Assembly: GCA_022266195.1 (NCBI GenBank)
Contig: WHVY01000003.1
Location: 7,688,001 to 7,752,000, forward strand
Length of the DNA stretch: 64,000 nucleotides
Direction of reading: 5' to 3'
Source of the DNA: Tetranychus cinnabarinus
Taxonomy: Eukaryota; Arthropoda; Arachnida; Trombidiformes; Tetranychidae
In this document: in pieces, positions 14,201-26,552 of the stretch
Position numbering within the stretch: the first letter of the stretch is position 1
Layout of the letters: every line of letters starts with the position of its first letter
Position numbers and translations under genes: made by a program
The notes under the pieces: model-generated
What the model saw: only the letters and a program-made list of their open reading frames with translations
Database searches by the model: none
Told to the model about the DNA's origin: nothing

Positions 14201-17200
14201 ATGAGGGAGTGTTTACAGTTGATTGAAGTTTACGATTAAAAATGTTTCTATTCAGTTTTTTGTTCATTTTTTTCTAAGTTCATTTTTTACTGTCTACAGT
14301 CACAATGAAATAACTGATGATTTGTTCAAAATTAATAATGTTTGACTAACTCGTTTAACAGGGAAAACCGCGCTACAATGAGCTGAATTGAAGTTTTCAA
14401 TGATAAAATAACAAGCAAAATGTCCTCGGGTGCTTTGATGAATTTATACATCATGAAACTCGGCATCATCAGTTTTCAAAAAGTATTGAACTTTTTTCTC
14501 TTCTCTACTTTCATGACTGTTAATCATTTGTAATTTTTTTCATGTTCCTTCCAAAAACTTTAGAAATTTTGGTTTACACTGAATTTGAAAATGAGCTGAA
14601 TACTACTTCTCAAGGTGAAGATAAATGTTTACTTGGGTGATAAAAGTGCTTCAGGGAATCGACTAATATTTTTCATTCTAAATTGTCAGTTTATACAAAT
14701 TTTCAGTTTAACCATGTTTGAAATTGTTCAATACCTTTTTTGTTCATCTGATTGGAAATGTTGAACTCCATTGAAACAAGGAGTTTATCAAAGTTAACAA
14801 CTGATTAACCATTGACATCAACTGTTTCAATGTGAAATTGATTGAGTTTTGAGTGTCAAAGTGTTCAAGTATTACAATGGATTACAACCTTTAACCAAAT
14901 GATTCTGCCATTTACTACAATAAAACTGTAATTAACTTTATCATTTCTTTAATTGTTTACCTTATTTAACAAATCAGAATTTTAATGTTTTACTATTGTA
15001 AAGGTTGACAAATAAATTGTGTTTAAATCTTGAACAATTTGAATTAACTTGATTCATTCCATCTGATTCCCTCTTCATTCACACTTGAAGGCTTCAAATG
15101 TTTAATTTGCAAGTCTAATTAAGTGAATATTATCTGAACCGACAAAAAGATATTTGATTTTGGCTGAATTTCCATTTAACCAGTGCTTCTTTCCGAGTCT
15201 TTATTTCAATAAATTAGACTTGAAAAGATTACTGTTTTACATGGTAAAATTGGTTTCAAGGTTTTGCTTAGATTTGCAAATTTAAACACTTTCCCTGTTC
15301 ATTATGAGATTAGTCGAGTTGAAAGTACTCAAGTCAATATCGTTACCAATGACTTGGAAAGAAAAGTAACGTTCAAAAATTTTATTCAGAAAATTTCGAT
15401 TCTTTTTTGTTCGATATGCATTTCGTGTTTTCTCTGATTCCAGTTAAAGTGTTCCTAGTATTTGAATCATAGAAGAATGAATTCCAAAATTATTCGAAGT
15501 TGTTGGATGCATTCGTTGAAACTCAAAACTTTTATAGTTCCTACGAACCTTCAACTTTATCAAAATGTAAATTATTCTTCCGATGAATTTTCAAAAAGGC
15601 AAGAACTTCTGAAAATTTTTGAACGAAAATGAAAATATGGAAATGATTTTTCTGCTGATCTGAGAGTTGGAATCGAAAATTTACAGAACTCGAGTTTGGT
15701 TCTGCGACACTTATATTGAGTTCGATTTCGAAGCAATTATCTTAGCATATTTCACTATAAAAGTCACATTTACGAGTTGATATTCATGTTTTAGTGCAAA
15801 ATACGAAAAAAAGATGAAAATATTTTATCGATTTTTTGAATTCTCAAAGTTTTGAAGGTTTGATTTTACAACTAGACTTGTTTTAATCATATTATTATAA
15901 TCAATGTTTCCAACAAAATTGCTAAGCAAATGGTACAAAGTTAATCACATTAACTCACACAAAGAATGAATTAATCATTGATATTGTATAGTTTTGCATG
16001 CAAAACAAAAAGAAGAGCAAAGAGACAAAAGCAAAATTTAATAACATTAAAGAGTAAACATTTTCAATTTAATCAGATTATTTTATTTCTTTTTATCTGT
16101 TAACCAAATTTCAGTGAAATCATGAATTATCAAGCAATCAATAGTCACATGAATCGTTTATAATGGACAACAGCAATTTCAATCAACACTTCACCTAAAA
16201 TGTCGCTGAAATGATCGCATTCAAATTTGATTGTCAATACTGAAAGATGACCAAAGGAACGAGTAAAATGAAGAAAAATCGATCAGATTCTTCCTGAAGA
16301 CTGAGAGAGGAATGAAAAACTCTGAAAATTTAAATGAAATTGGAAATGCTAAACATGATGAATCTCAAATCATTATTGAAATATTGATGGATGAAGATGA
16401 AAGGCCTAAAAATATCAATCGTTTTTGGCAAAACCTTAAGACTTGTCACTCACTTGACAGCTTAAAATTGATAACTCAGTTTGTAATATTGAATAATGAT
16501 TAATCTGTTTAATTGTGCTTTTCGTTTAATCATTTAATCTTTAATTGAAAAACTCCATTTTTCCACTTTTTCTTAACCCAATTACCAGGAATCAAGGATG
16601 AAATTAATTTGAATCAATTGTCTTCCCATGATTTACGATTAGTATTTTGACTGAATAATGATTTATGAATTTTTCCGAATTTAGTTGTTTTTTTTCTTCT
16701 CTTTCTTACACTTGAAAACAATTGGTTTGGAAGCAATTAATGTGAACAATTTCCTTGTTTAATCATTTGTCAGGCTTGGTTAAGATGATTAAGTTAATCA
16801 GCTAAATTGGTTCACTTCTGACTGACCTTAAACCATTTGCCCATCGAGACAATTGAAGTTAATCAATGTTTCCTTCAATGAAAGCCTCAAAAGAAGTAAA
16901 AATTTGTCAAAATTCACAATTGAAATTGTTCGTTGAAAAATGAAAGAGAAACGAGGAAAGAAAAGATGAATATTTCAACAGAAATTAGCAAACAATTAAA
17001 AGTAAATTGTTGAGTAATTAACACGGTCAGGTCAGTGATTAAAGTGGATTAAATCTGACAATTAACTTTGACCAAAAAGTGATTTCATTTCTTCTTCTTC
17101 TTCTTTTTTGGTCAGAAAGTTGATGAATTTACAATGAAAAGTTTATTCAAATTTTGATACCAAGTTGAGATTTCTTTCAACTTTCAATTTGATTTAGCTT

Positions 17201-20200
17201 TACCATGTCAGTTTCATCTCAAGTGGATTCAAGAGTTGAAATGATGAAAAAGTTGGTGCAAAATTGAACCAAAAAATAGCATTAAAGTGACAATATACTT
17301 CAAGCTGTTACCAACTTTTTTTTGGTTAAGAATTTTTTTGTCTCATTCTTTTTTTAACCAGTTTCAAGTCATCATCCAAAATGGGATGATGAAGGTTAAA
17401 TATGGGAAGCTCATTGTTAGATGAACATGAGTTTAATGATGAACTTTTTTAGGTGTTGAGGTTAACATTGAACATTTTAATGCTAGCTTTTTATTCTTAA
17501 ATCACAATATTTTCACTTTACAATTCAAATTAATATCAACATAAATAATGCGATAAAAGTTACAATATTCATTATTTCAATGGCAACTTTTCCTGTTTGT
17601 TTCTTTGCCTCATTTTGATTCAGTGAACAAACGTAATAAAGGTGGCTTTGGAATTAGCGTTTGCGATTTCGCTCAATTTTCAAGTAAAAACATTCGACAG
17701 CAAAAATCGCAAAAATTTCTACTTTTCTTGGGAACAACTTGACGTTCTGACTCAAAAAGTTTCACCTTAGAAGTCGATTTGCATCTTATCTATAGACATT
17801 GGTTAGACATGAAAAGAAATCTCAAGCAATCCGAAAATATTAAGATATTCCATTTTCTGGAAGTTCTGTCCTTTGATTGTCAAAACTACGGATTATCAGT
17901 TATTGCCCTACATTATTAATCGTATTCAAATGGGGATTAATATTGTATTTATAGTTGATCGGTTTGATAGTAAAGTGATGTCTAAATGGAAACAAATGAC
18001 CAAATTGTAGTCTAGCTGTTGAAATTGATCTAGAGTTATATTGCTATAGGAATGATTTCATCAAGAAAGGGTAAACAGAATGTGTTTTGAACACTTGAAT
18101 TTATCCAAAAATACACATTTTAATGACAATTCGATGAGTAAATCATCAAGATATCATTGAAGTTAACACAATGAAAATATCTCGATAATATTCACATGTT
18201 TCTGCAATTTTCTGTTTGCTTTTAATTTCTCGTGATTGTTTAATATTTGTTCAAAGTGTTCAAGAATTTACTGACAATTGCAATTTAATCACATCTTTGT
18301 GAAATCGTAACATCTTCTCAGAACTGAATCTGATTTGGCTATTTTCTTCAAAATAAATTATCTCTGAGGAGAGTTGAAAAGGCTAAAGGCTGAGAGCATT
18401 GAGACTCAGCTAGCTTCATAGGCTAAATAAACTTTCCAATATCATACATCATGTATCATCATCATGCTAGAAAATAATTTGCGATTTCTTTTCATTTCAG
18501 AAACAATCGATGCATGAGCGATTCTAGCAAGTATAATTCTGAAACGAGTGTGAAAAACAAGTCATCATCCTAACAAAAGTCATTACTTGTTAAATTCAAA
18601 CAATCCTTAAATTCTGGATGATTAAGATATGATAGACTCATAACATGCATCTAACATTATCAAATAAAGTCTTTACACAAAGATTTTGTTTATTAGTGAC
18701 TTTTAGTTTAGTAGAGGCTTTACGGCTCAACTCGTTTATCTGTCCTCTGAAGAACATTCAAATGGTATTTTCCTCAATTGCGGTCTTTTCTGCACTGGTT
18801 TACGTTTTTAAGTCGACAACTTTCATAAAGAAAATGGGCAAGTTTTCCTGGAATTGTGCTTGACTTTACACTTGTATCTCACATGTGTAAACGATATCGG
18901 TTATTGACTTATGCAAATCATCAAATTTCGGGTGAAGGTCCATAACAATCGAGTTTAGACGAGCTTCAGATGAATTACCATGAAGTTGTGAACGACCTCG
19001 AAAGTTGCGGTTGTTAAATATTTCAAAAACAGTTTGATTGAAGAAATGAACATTTTTTTTGTAACTTTCACAGAAAACTTTTTCCTCAAAAAAGTCTGAC
19101 GAGAAAGAGTGCAAGTAAATATTTTCAGATAAAAAATTGATGAACATCTTTTAATCAGTTTCATTACTTACAATTCAACAATATCATTAATGTAACCTCA
19201 AATCTGATCAGCTTGAAAACTGGTGAGTTAAGTTTAATGAAAAAACTGACAAATACATTGTTTTGCTGCTATAATTATATTACTTTTGCTGCTTTGTTTT
19301 ACTATTCAAATGGTGAGTTTGATTGATTGATAGGAAACATTCAATCAGAATGATGTCTTTATTAAAGGGATATTGTTACAGGTTAGATTGACTTCCTGAT
19401 TATTATTAAATAATGAACTGAGAAAATAATATTGACAACTTTTTAAATTGCAAATTTTTAATCTTTTTTGTTAGCAAATTATTTTCAAATTCATCCAATT
19501 CAAGAGAAGTGCAAGGAAATTCAAGTCCTGAGATTTAGATGCAAAACTGGATAATCCAACATCAATCTAGAGGCCTAATCAACGGTCACATAATACGCAA
19601 GAAAATTTAGTCTAGTCGAACATTTGAAATTCAATCGACAAAAAGATTTCGACTTTTCTTATTGAAATTAAAGACTGAGTGAAATCATCATTGTTGATGT
19701 AACTGGTTAAATTAGTGTTTTAGTTAATTCTTAAGATGATGAAGTAAATTTTAAATTTAAATCATTTCCATTTTCGCCAATTTGACAGCTTAACCCACAG
19801 TAAAGGATTGAAGGAAAACAATTTCAAAACATTTAAAGTGGCTTGAGTTTGGACTTGAGCCTAAAATTGAAGTTAATTTTGGCGATTTAAGCGATATTAA
19901 AATATCGTTGCAATTGGTTTTTATTGATCATCCTAATAATGGAGACAATAATCGAGAAGCAATTTAACCCAAAACTGGTTTCAGATGAAAATGTTTGACC
20001 AAAAAATTGAATTTCAAGATTAATCTATTAATATTTTGCCTTGGATTGAATTTTCAAGATTATGTGGGTTTGGGTTGAACAAAGCAAGTCATCTTTACCG
20101 GTTGGTTGATATGAAATTACATTTTCAAGTTTAGATGAAAATTTTTTAGATCAATACTCACCCTAATGGATGACAGATGATCAGGATGACAAAGATGATG

Positions 20201-22746
20201 GTTAAAAAGTGTGAATACTTGAATAGATTGTAATTGTCTCGGCGAAGGGTTGATGTCGAGGTAATAAAGACAATCATCAAGACAAGATTCATGGCAATCC
20301 CTGTGACTCCAGCCACTGAGCCATTCGTTGGTAATTTGGTTTGATTGTAAATAAAAAGCGCATTCATTAGTTGTGTGTGTTAGGTGATGGGAAAAAGAAA
20401 CGGGAAAAGCGCCTAAAAGTAAACAACTTATAATTCAACTTTTCCTTTCATTTAAATTCTTGAGGCTTTTTTAATGATTCTGATCTTAATCTGTTTACTA
20501 TTACACTTTATTATATCATCATGATCATTGTTGTTATTATTGTTCATTATTGTTGCTCATTTGACTTGCTTCTCATGGTCAATAGTAAAGGTCAGGTCAA
20601 CTATTAAAGTCAATCTTTTTCCCTTCTTTTAGCTTTAAACGGAAGTCTTTAGTCTGCTGTTAAATGATCACAATTAGTCGACTCTAATTAAAGTTAAATT
20701 GTTGACCTGATAGGAAGATTCATTGTTAATATTGAACTAAAGCTTGTTGCTCAATGTAGGAAGATGATTAGTGTTTAGTTGATTTACAATTAACTATTAA
20801 TATTTGTCATTATTCATTTTGAACAATTTTCTGGTTTCTTTTCATTTCTTTTCATTTGTTAATATTGAAACATTTGAAACCATTTTGCTGATCAAGAGTG
20901 GTTCAAGCTGATTAACATGAAAAGTGTATTCATTGAAGATGATGATTGTTGCTATTTAGACTGCAATTGACTCGTTCAATCAATTGCAACAATCAAGTGA
21001 TTGAGAGTTAAATTAATTTATAACTGAGTCTAAGTGCAAGCTGACAATTGAATGGTAAAGGAAGTTGAATTTACCGGTTTCTTCATTAACCCAATTTGTA
21101 ATTAATATCTTGACCAACCCAAAAGTGTAAACCTTTTTTCATTAATATGCACAATTTGGTTTTGTGTTAAGGTCAAGGTTTTGTCAAAAAATAAATTCCA
21201 TCACAAATGGTGTCTTAAGATGTGACCTTTTTGGTCAAGCTAAAAATTAACAATTCAAGGAAATGTATTGAACAATTGGGATTGTTTTTAAGGTAGGAAA
21301 AAGGTTAACTGTGAAAATGGTTAATATAAGGATAAATGTAAACTTGAAAAGGGGTTTTTACCTGATCCGGAAATTATGAGAAATGGATGTTGTCCAGGAA
21401 AAGAGGCTAAATTGATTGTTGGATAGCGATGGTTGTAGTAGATTGAAGCCATTGACGAGTTTATTATATGAGCAATTGAATGGATTAAACCAGACAGACA
21501 GATTGTATAAGCTGAGGCAATGTGAACTTGTTGACTTCGGTCAATCATTGAGACAATCAGCTTATTGATTGGTTTAGAGATTAATTTAGATGTTAATGTG
21601 GTAAACACTTTGGACACTTTTTTAATGGTTAATTTGGGTTGAAAAGATTGTTGAGTTTGATGGGCTTCGGGTGTTGATGTTGGCAATGATCCTGTTCGAT
21701 AGTCGATTGATGGTGTGGTCAATGAACGAAGTGAGGTTAAAAGGGTTCGACACATGGGAATAAATATAATGAAACAGGAAAAATTGAGAACTGAAGCAGT
21801 TCCTCTGGATATGAAAAGTCCATGGCCAATTGTTTGGTGGGTGTAATGGTAAGCTGGGTCCAATTTGTATCTAAAATAGCTCCAGCCAAAGATGGCCAGA
21901 TTTACAATTGTCCAGGCAATCTGTAATGGATAACCAGAATGTTGGTTTAAACGGTTTGTTGAAACCAGAAATTTTTTTAGTTCAATATTTTTCTGGTTTT
22001 AAATTGATTTGATCCAATAATGAAAGTGTGAGGTTAAAAATTGGATTCACTTTCATTTATGCCATTTAACTTGAATCTCAACCTAAACGGTAACTTTTTT
22101 AGGTTAGTCAAGACTGACATCGGGTTATAAACTATTGTATTTACTGAAAATACCAGGAAAAAAAACAATTGACCAGATCTTCAAGTTTAACCTGGACTAA
22201 GCTTGTTATTCAGCTTTTCTGAGTCAATAGTGTTTTTGGTTAATAATATACATTTCAAAAAGGAAGATTTAAGTTTAAGGACAATTTAGACATTGATATA
22301 ATCAGTAAGGAATGATCGGTCAAAGAAATTAAATTCAAAATACAATTTAAGTGTTAAAAGATTGAATTAATTTCCACCATTTGATGACAGCTAATAATTT
22401 TGACAGTTATGACAGTTTATTTCAAGATGGTCAAAGTTGATGATTCTGGTTGACATTGAACTTTAATTTTCAAAAATCAATTCAGACTCTAAGACAAAAA
22501 TTAGACTAAAGCTGAGCAAATTGTTATTGGAAGCGAGTTTGTTCAAATATTGAAGTTTCAGAATCAAAAGACTTCATTAGCAGAATTGAAACAAATTAAG
22601 AAGCTAAAAAGTCAACAAATTATAAAATTTGATTTCTAGTGTTGAGTTGAAAATAAGCGACTTACCATGAATAGATGCTCTTTTAGGTACAACTTGATGT
22701 ACCGTTGGCATTGGGTAAAAGTTGATGGTGTCAATTTAGACATCAT
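5231..22746 (-). CDS. NOX4: NADPH oxidase, NOX4-like (complete, 10 exons)
   Basis: Makes superoxide or hydrogen peroxide by passing electrons from NADPH through FAD and two haems across a membrane. Exons from the 5' end: 22666-22746, 21362-21920, 20162-20315, 13828-13999, 13505-13747, 13366-13429, 13058-13271, 9354-9483, 6726-6934, 5231-5348; joined they give 647 residues. An in-frame TAA lies upstream of the ATG. The haem-ligand histidines are present: His160/His174 (spacing 14) in the third helix and His249/His262 (spacing 13) in the fifth. FAD motif HPFSLSS ends at 403, GDWT follows, the NADPH-binding GGIGATPF is at 481-488, IWICR is in exon 8, and the C-terminus is FKHEDFGF. GLLKEQTNLDQH in the last outer loop closely resembles vertebrate NOX4 (GLLKYQTNLDTH), which supports the subfamily. 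Oddities: about 45 extra residues in the second cytosolic loop (93-152), and Ser615 where NOX proteins have Cys in the terminal CGP motif. No EF hands or peroxidase domain, so it is not NOX5 or DUOX. Confidence 0.93.
5349..6725 (-). other. NOX intron 9 with a polypurine stretch
   Basis: Between the last two NOX exons. From about 5630 to 6060 the plus strand is strikingly purine-rich (GAGGAGGAAG-type runs). This leaves a 121-residue frame open on the plus strand (5591-5956), low in complexity and rich in Glu, Lys and Asp. I do not regard it as a gene. Confidence 0.5.
6935..9353 (-). other. NOX intron 8
   Basis: AT-rich and non-coding. A loosely repeated AAAATCG / GCTTCGCC theme occurs at about 7950-8200, followed by a short degenerate CTAACC-like run at 8208-8235. 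I see nothing else. Confidence 0.5.
9484..13057 (-). other. NOX intron 7
   Basis: 3.6 kb of AT-rich sequence between the FAD/NADPH exon and the IWICR exon. I found no coding exon, RNA gene or clear repeat in it. Confidence 0.5.
14000..20161 (-). other. NOX intron 3, the largest in the gene
   Basis: 6.2 kb between the exon carrying the last haem-ligand helix and the outer-loop exon. Only short, compositionally random open frames occur on either strand (for example at 16312-16503 and 18866-19147), none with a recognisable domain. A CTT run lies at about 17091-17105. Confidence 0.5.
20316..22665 (-). other. NOX introns 1 and 2 (21921-22665; 20316-21361)
   Basis: These flank exon 2 of the oxidase. 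They are AT-rich, and I see no other feature in them. Confidence 0.5.
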
Positions 22747-23539
22747 TTTTTCGCAGTTATCCAAATGTTAATCACAGACCGTACCGACAATACAAATTGG
22801 AAGTGCACAATTAATTTACAAGTGAAACCATTTGACAATTGAAATGGTTCAAATGATGGTGTTGATTGGAGTAAAAGAAACTTATACTTGAAATTGGATT
22901 GAAAGTTACAGTTGATTTGACTTACAAATCCAATGGTAATAAACTTTGATCCAAATAAATCCAAGGTTAGATTTAATTATCGATTCCATTGAGCTTTTAT
23001 CACTAATCAATTGATTAATAATTTAAATGAATGGTAAATAATTCAAAGTAAAACAATAATAGAAGGTATAAACTGAAGACAACTTGACAAAATGAATTAA
23101 TGGAATGTTCAGTTGATTGTTGTTTGTTGAAGATGAGAATGATAATGATGATGGTGAATCATGAGAGAGAGAGAAACTGAATAAGAATTTGAAATGTGAA
23201 AGAAAAGATGAAATGAAATGATGAAGAAAGTTAACGGTTAAAGGTACGTGTTGCGATGGTGAAGCAAGAAAAAAGTGCGCTTCTAAAGGTGCATTGAAAA
23301 GGTGAGGGGAAAGGAGAAGAGGAAAGAAAAAGGTTGAAAAGAATGAGAAAAAAGCAAGAAATTAACATTCTTATTCATCATCCTGAATACCGTTAGGTCA
23401 GCCTACATTATCATGATCATGAAGAGACAAGGAAATTATGTAGGAGTTATGATAAAATCCTCCTAGCCAATGAACTTGTTTACCCTTGCAATTCTGTAAA
23501 TCATTTTCTTCTCATTTTTCTTTTCTTTTTCATTTCCAG

Positions 23540-23603
23540 GATCATGGTGAACATGAGGATAGACTTATTCAGTGTTAAACTGTGTGCTTGGTTCATGATT
23601 TTG
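23540..23603 (+). other. Orphan exon candidate on the plus strand
   Basis: A long pyrimidine tract ending in TTTCCAG precedes 23540, and a GTGAGAG donor follows 23603. The segment opens with an ATG at 23544 and reads a hydrophobic, signal-like peptide (ends LCAWFMIL). No partner exon could be found on either side. It could be part of an untranslated or non-coding transcript, or chance. Confidence 0.2.
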
Positions 23604-26435
23604 GTGAGAGTAAAAGGATTGGAATAAGGAAGAGTTAAGATGAACAAAAGCAAACCAGTCTCAGTTATCGGTCCATTGTGATGAGAATCAGGTTTGTTTC
23701 AATTTTTTTGTGCTTCATTTCATTTAATTTGTCCTCAATGAGCGACTCATGGTTAACTTGAAGATAGATAAGATTCATAACGGTAACCCTGAATATTCAT
23801 TTGCGTGGGTCTTCACCACATGGAATTAAAGACTTCATTATTGTCATCAAGATGAACCAGAAGTGATTCCGGATCAACCCTTGAACCTGCATTTCTTGGG
23901 TTTTTGGGTTTACCTCTTTGACAGTCTACAAGATTTACATTTCTGGTTAAATGTCCGCTTTGATCAAGCTAAACAAATTTACCATTAATACAAATTAACC
24001 ATGTTAAACAGTTGATTGTGTACAATTTAACTGAACCTCGTTTTTTTCTGGTTAATGTAACTGCCTTTACTCTTCCACCTTTAACAATCAATAACTTACT
24101 GGAAAATGGACTGTTCAATTGTTTACAACATTTTTAAATTGATCAAGGATAAAAGGTAACGATAAATTGTAATATTATTACAATAATAAGGTAATGGGGA
24201 GAAACAAAAGGTAAACAGGTAAAATTGCTTCTCTTCCTGAGGTTACACTGTGAGATTTTAATTAACAAACAATGAATAAAACAGCCAGAAAAAACACAAT
24301 CGATGAACAATCACAATGCTTTCACATTTCACTGAAAATGTAAAATTGGGTTTTTTTAATCTTCTGTTTTTAACCGTTTTTTTTCTGGTTACGTTTGTTT
24401 GTTTTGGGTTAATTTATTGAAACTCCTAAGAAAAGGTATTCGCTTTTACCTTTTTATTATTAATGAAAAGCTGATGATTACTGGTAATGATGTTGATGAT
24501 TAACAGTCAATTGTTGATTCCAATCAAATTGGCACCAACAGTCGTTTCAGATTATCTGAAAACACTTGATTCCTTTCATTAACTGAATACACTTTTTTGT
24601 ACAGACTAAATATTTGCTCATTGTAACCAAACAGATGATGAGTTAATCTTGCGATTAACTGTTGACGAGTAATTTTTTAATGTTTTCAATTTAATTTGTC
24701 TAAGCAGAATTTGTTTCATATCAACATCATTAACCTAAACAATTGGATTCATTTGATAATAACTTGACGGTTATTAGAGTATTCATTGCATATTAATTAA
24801 ATCAGGTTGAATCATTAATTTGGTGACAATGAAACAGTTTTTTTAACCTAAAATTAGCTTTTTAGCCTGGTTTAAATAGAAAGCTTAGCCTAAAAGATTA
24901 ACCAGATTTTGGGTTTACTTTAGGTTTCCTTACAGTTTGATCAAGTATTAGACTAAACTGTGTTAATAACTGTGAAAATATCCATTAATTACTAGTTGAT
25001 TAGTTGCTATGTGCTGAGTAGATTAGTTTAGGTTAAGATGAAAGTAAAAGTGGAAAATTAAAGGATTTGGGATTTCGCTTTTATTTGTGTTGATTATGTT
25101 AATTGATTATTGTCATGATTATAAGGTGTTTTAGGTAACAGAATATAATTGCACGTTTTAACCCAAAATTTTCAGTTTCATGTAACAAATCAGTAATGAT
25201 GATGCAAAGGTTTGTACTGAAAATTGAATCTCTTTTATTATAACAATTTTCAGAGTTAACCTTTTTACATTCAAATGGTTACAATATTTGCTTAACGATA
25301 ATCAATGGTTAAGCCTTTGAAAGACACAGTTTCAGTGTATTCTTGCTATTGAATCAACGGCTTGATTCATTAGTGTTCAACAAAATTATTAGGTTCAAGT
25401 GTTTATCGATTATTTAATTTAATTTTGATTCTATTTATTGATCCTGTCATCTGTTGTCTTATCGTCGTTTTAACATGACTTTGAATAGGAAATGAGTTGA
25501 TCAGTTCAAGATGAACCCATGATCAATATCAATCGGTTTCATTTTGCTCTTTTTCTTGATCAAGTTTACACGTTTTTAAAACAGTTATTTGTTGATTGGC
25601 AACAATCAGTTAATTTGGAGTTGATTTTTTGTTCAACATTAAACAATGAAACATTAATGGATAACAATCAGTGAAACATCAAAATGTTGAATTACTTGTC
25701 ACGATTAAAGGTTTACCTAATCATTTCATTGCAAATTAGCCTTGACATGTTTAATAGTTGAACATCATTTTTATCATTTAATCAATGGCTCTTTTTAACA
25801 TTCATAAAACCCACAACCTCATCTGGATTCATCTGGATTGTACTTTTCTCACTGTCAATACCAGTAATTTATAAATTCATGCAAAGCTGATATTTAAAGG
25901 TTAATTTGTATTTAATTTGACCACAAATCACGGAAGTATGATAAATGATGATTGTTAAACGGTATTCATTATTACAGTGTGATTAGCTAATTTGGCAGTT
26001 GGTTTCATAGAGTTAACATTTTGTTGCTTGATTATGTTAAACCACAATTAGTCTCATCATTTGTTAGCCATTATTTCAGTTTTTAGGTGGAAAATTTTCA
26101 GGATATTTAAATGCTGAAAGCTCATTGCTAATTGATAAACAAAGTTAATCACCAATTGATTTCCTGACTCAACTGTTGAAGTATTCATGCCTGCCAATTT
26201 AAATTGCTATTGAAGTTGTATCTTGTGATTGTATTTGACCAAATAGGAAATGTTGATTCACTAGTGGCAACAGTTTGGATCAACCTAGGAATGCTTAATT
26301 AACAGGTTAGCCTGATGTGTTTATCAATCGTTCAAGGTTTACGATGTGAAGTCTATCGATAAATACATATTTCTAATGTGAATATCTTCGAATAATTTGC
26401 AGTGATGGAAACAGAATGTAACAGAAAATCAGTAT

Positions 26436-26441
26436 TTTATT
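26436..26441 (-). terminator. Polyadenylation signal of the His-rich gene
   Basis: AATAAA on the minus strand (TTTATT on plus), about 110 bases beyond the stop codon. Confidence 0.4.
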
Positions 26442-26552
26442 ATTAACAGATATGGATAGAGTGGAGAAATAAATTAAATCAATAGTTTAAATGAGAAAAT
26501 TAGCGATTACAAATTTAACTTATTAAGATATGACTATAATATTTGGTAGCTA

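Larger units (their letters stand above)
22747..26552. other. Intergenic region between NOX and the His-rich gene
   Basis: These two genes lie head to tail on the minus strand, so this stretch holds the upstream region of NOX beyond its start and the 3' flank of the His-rich gene. No open frame of more than 60 residues occurs here except one just upstream of the NOX start. One exon-like segment at 23540-23603 is listed separately. Confidence 0.5.

Noticed and set aside
18866..19147. Minus-strand frame of 93 residues in NOX intron 3
   Set aside because: No signal peptide, domain or good splice sites; similar random frames are expected in 6 kb.
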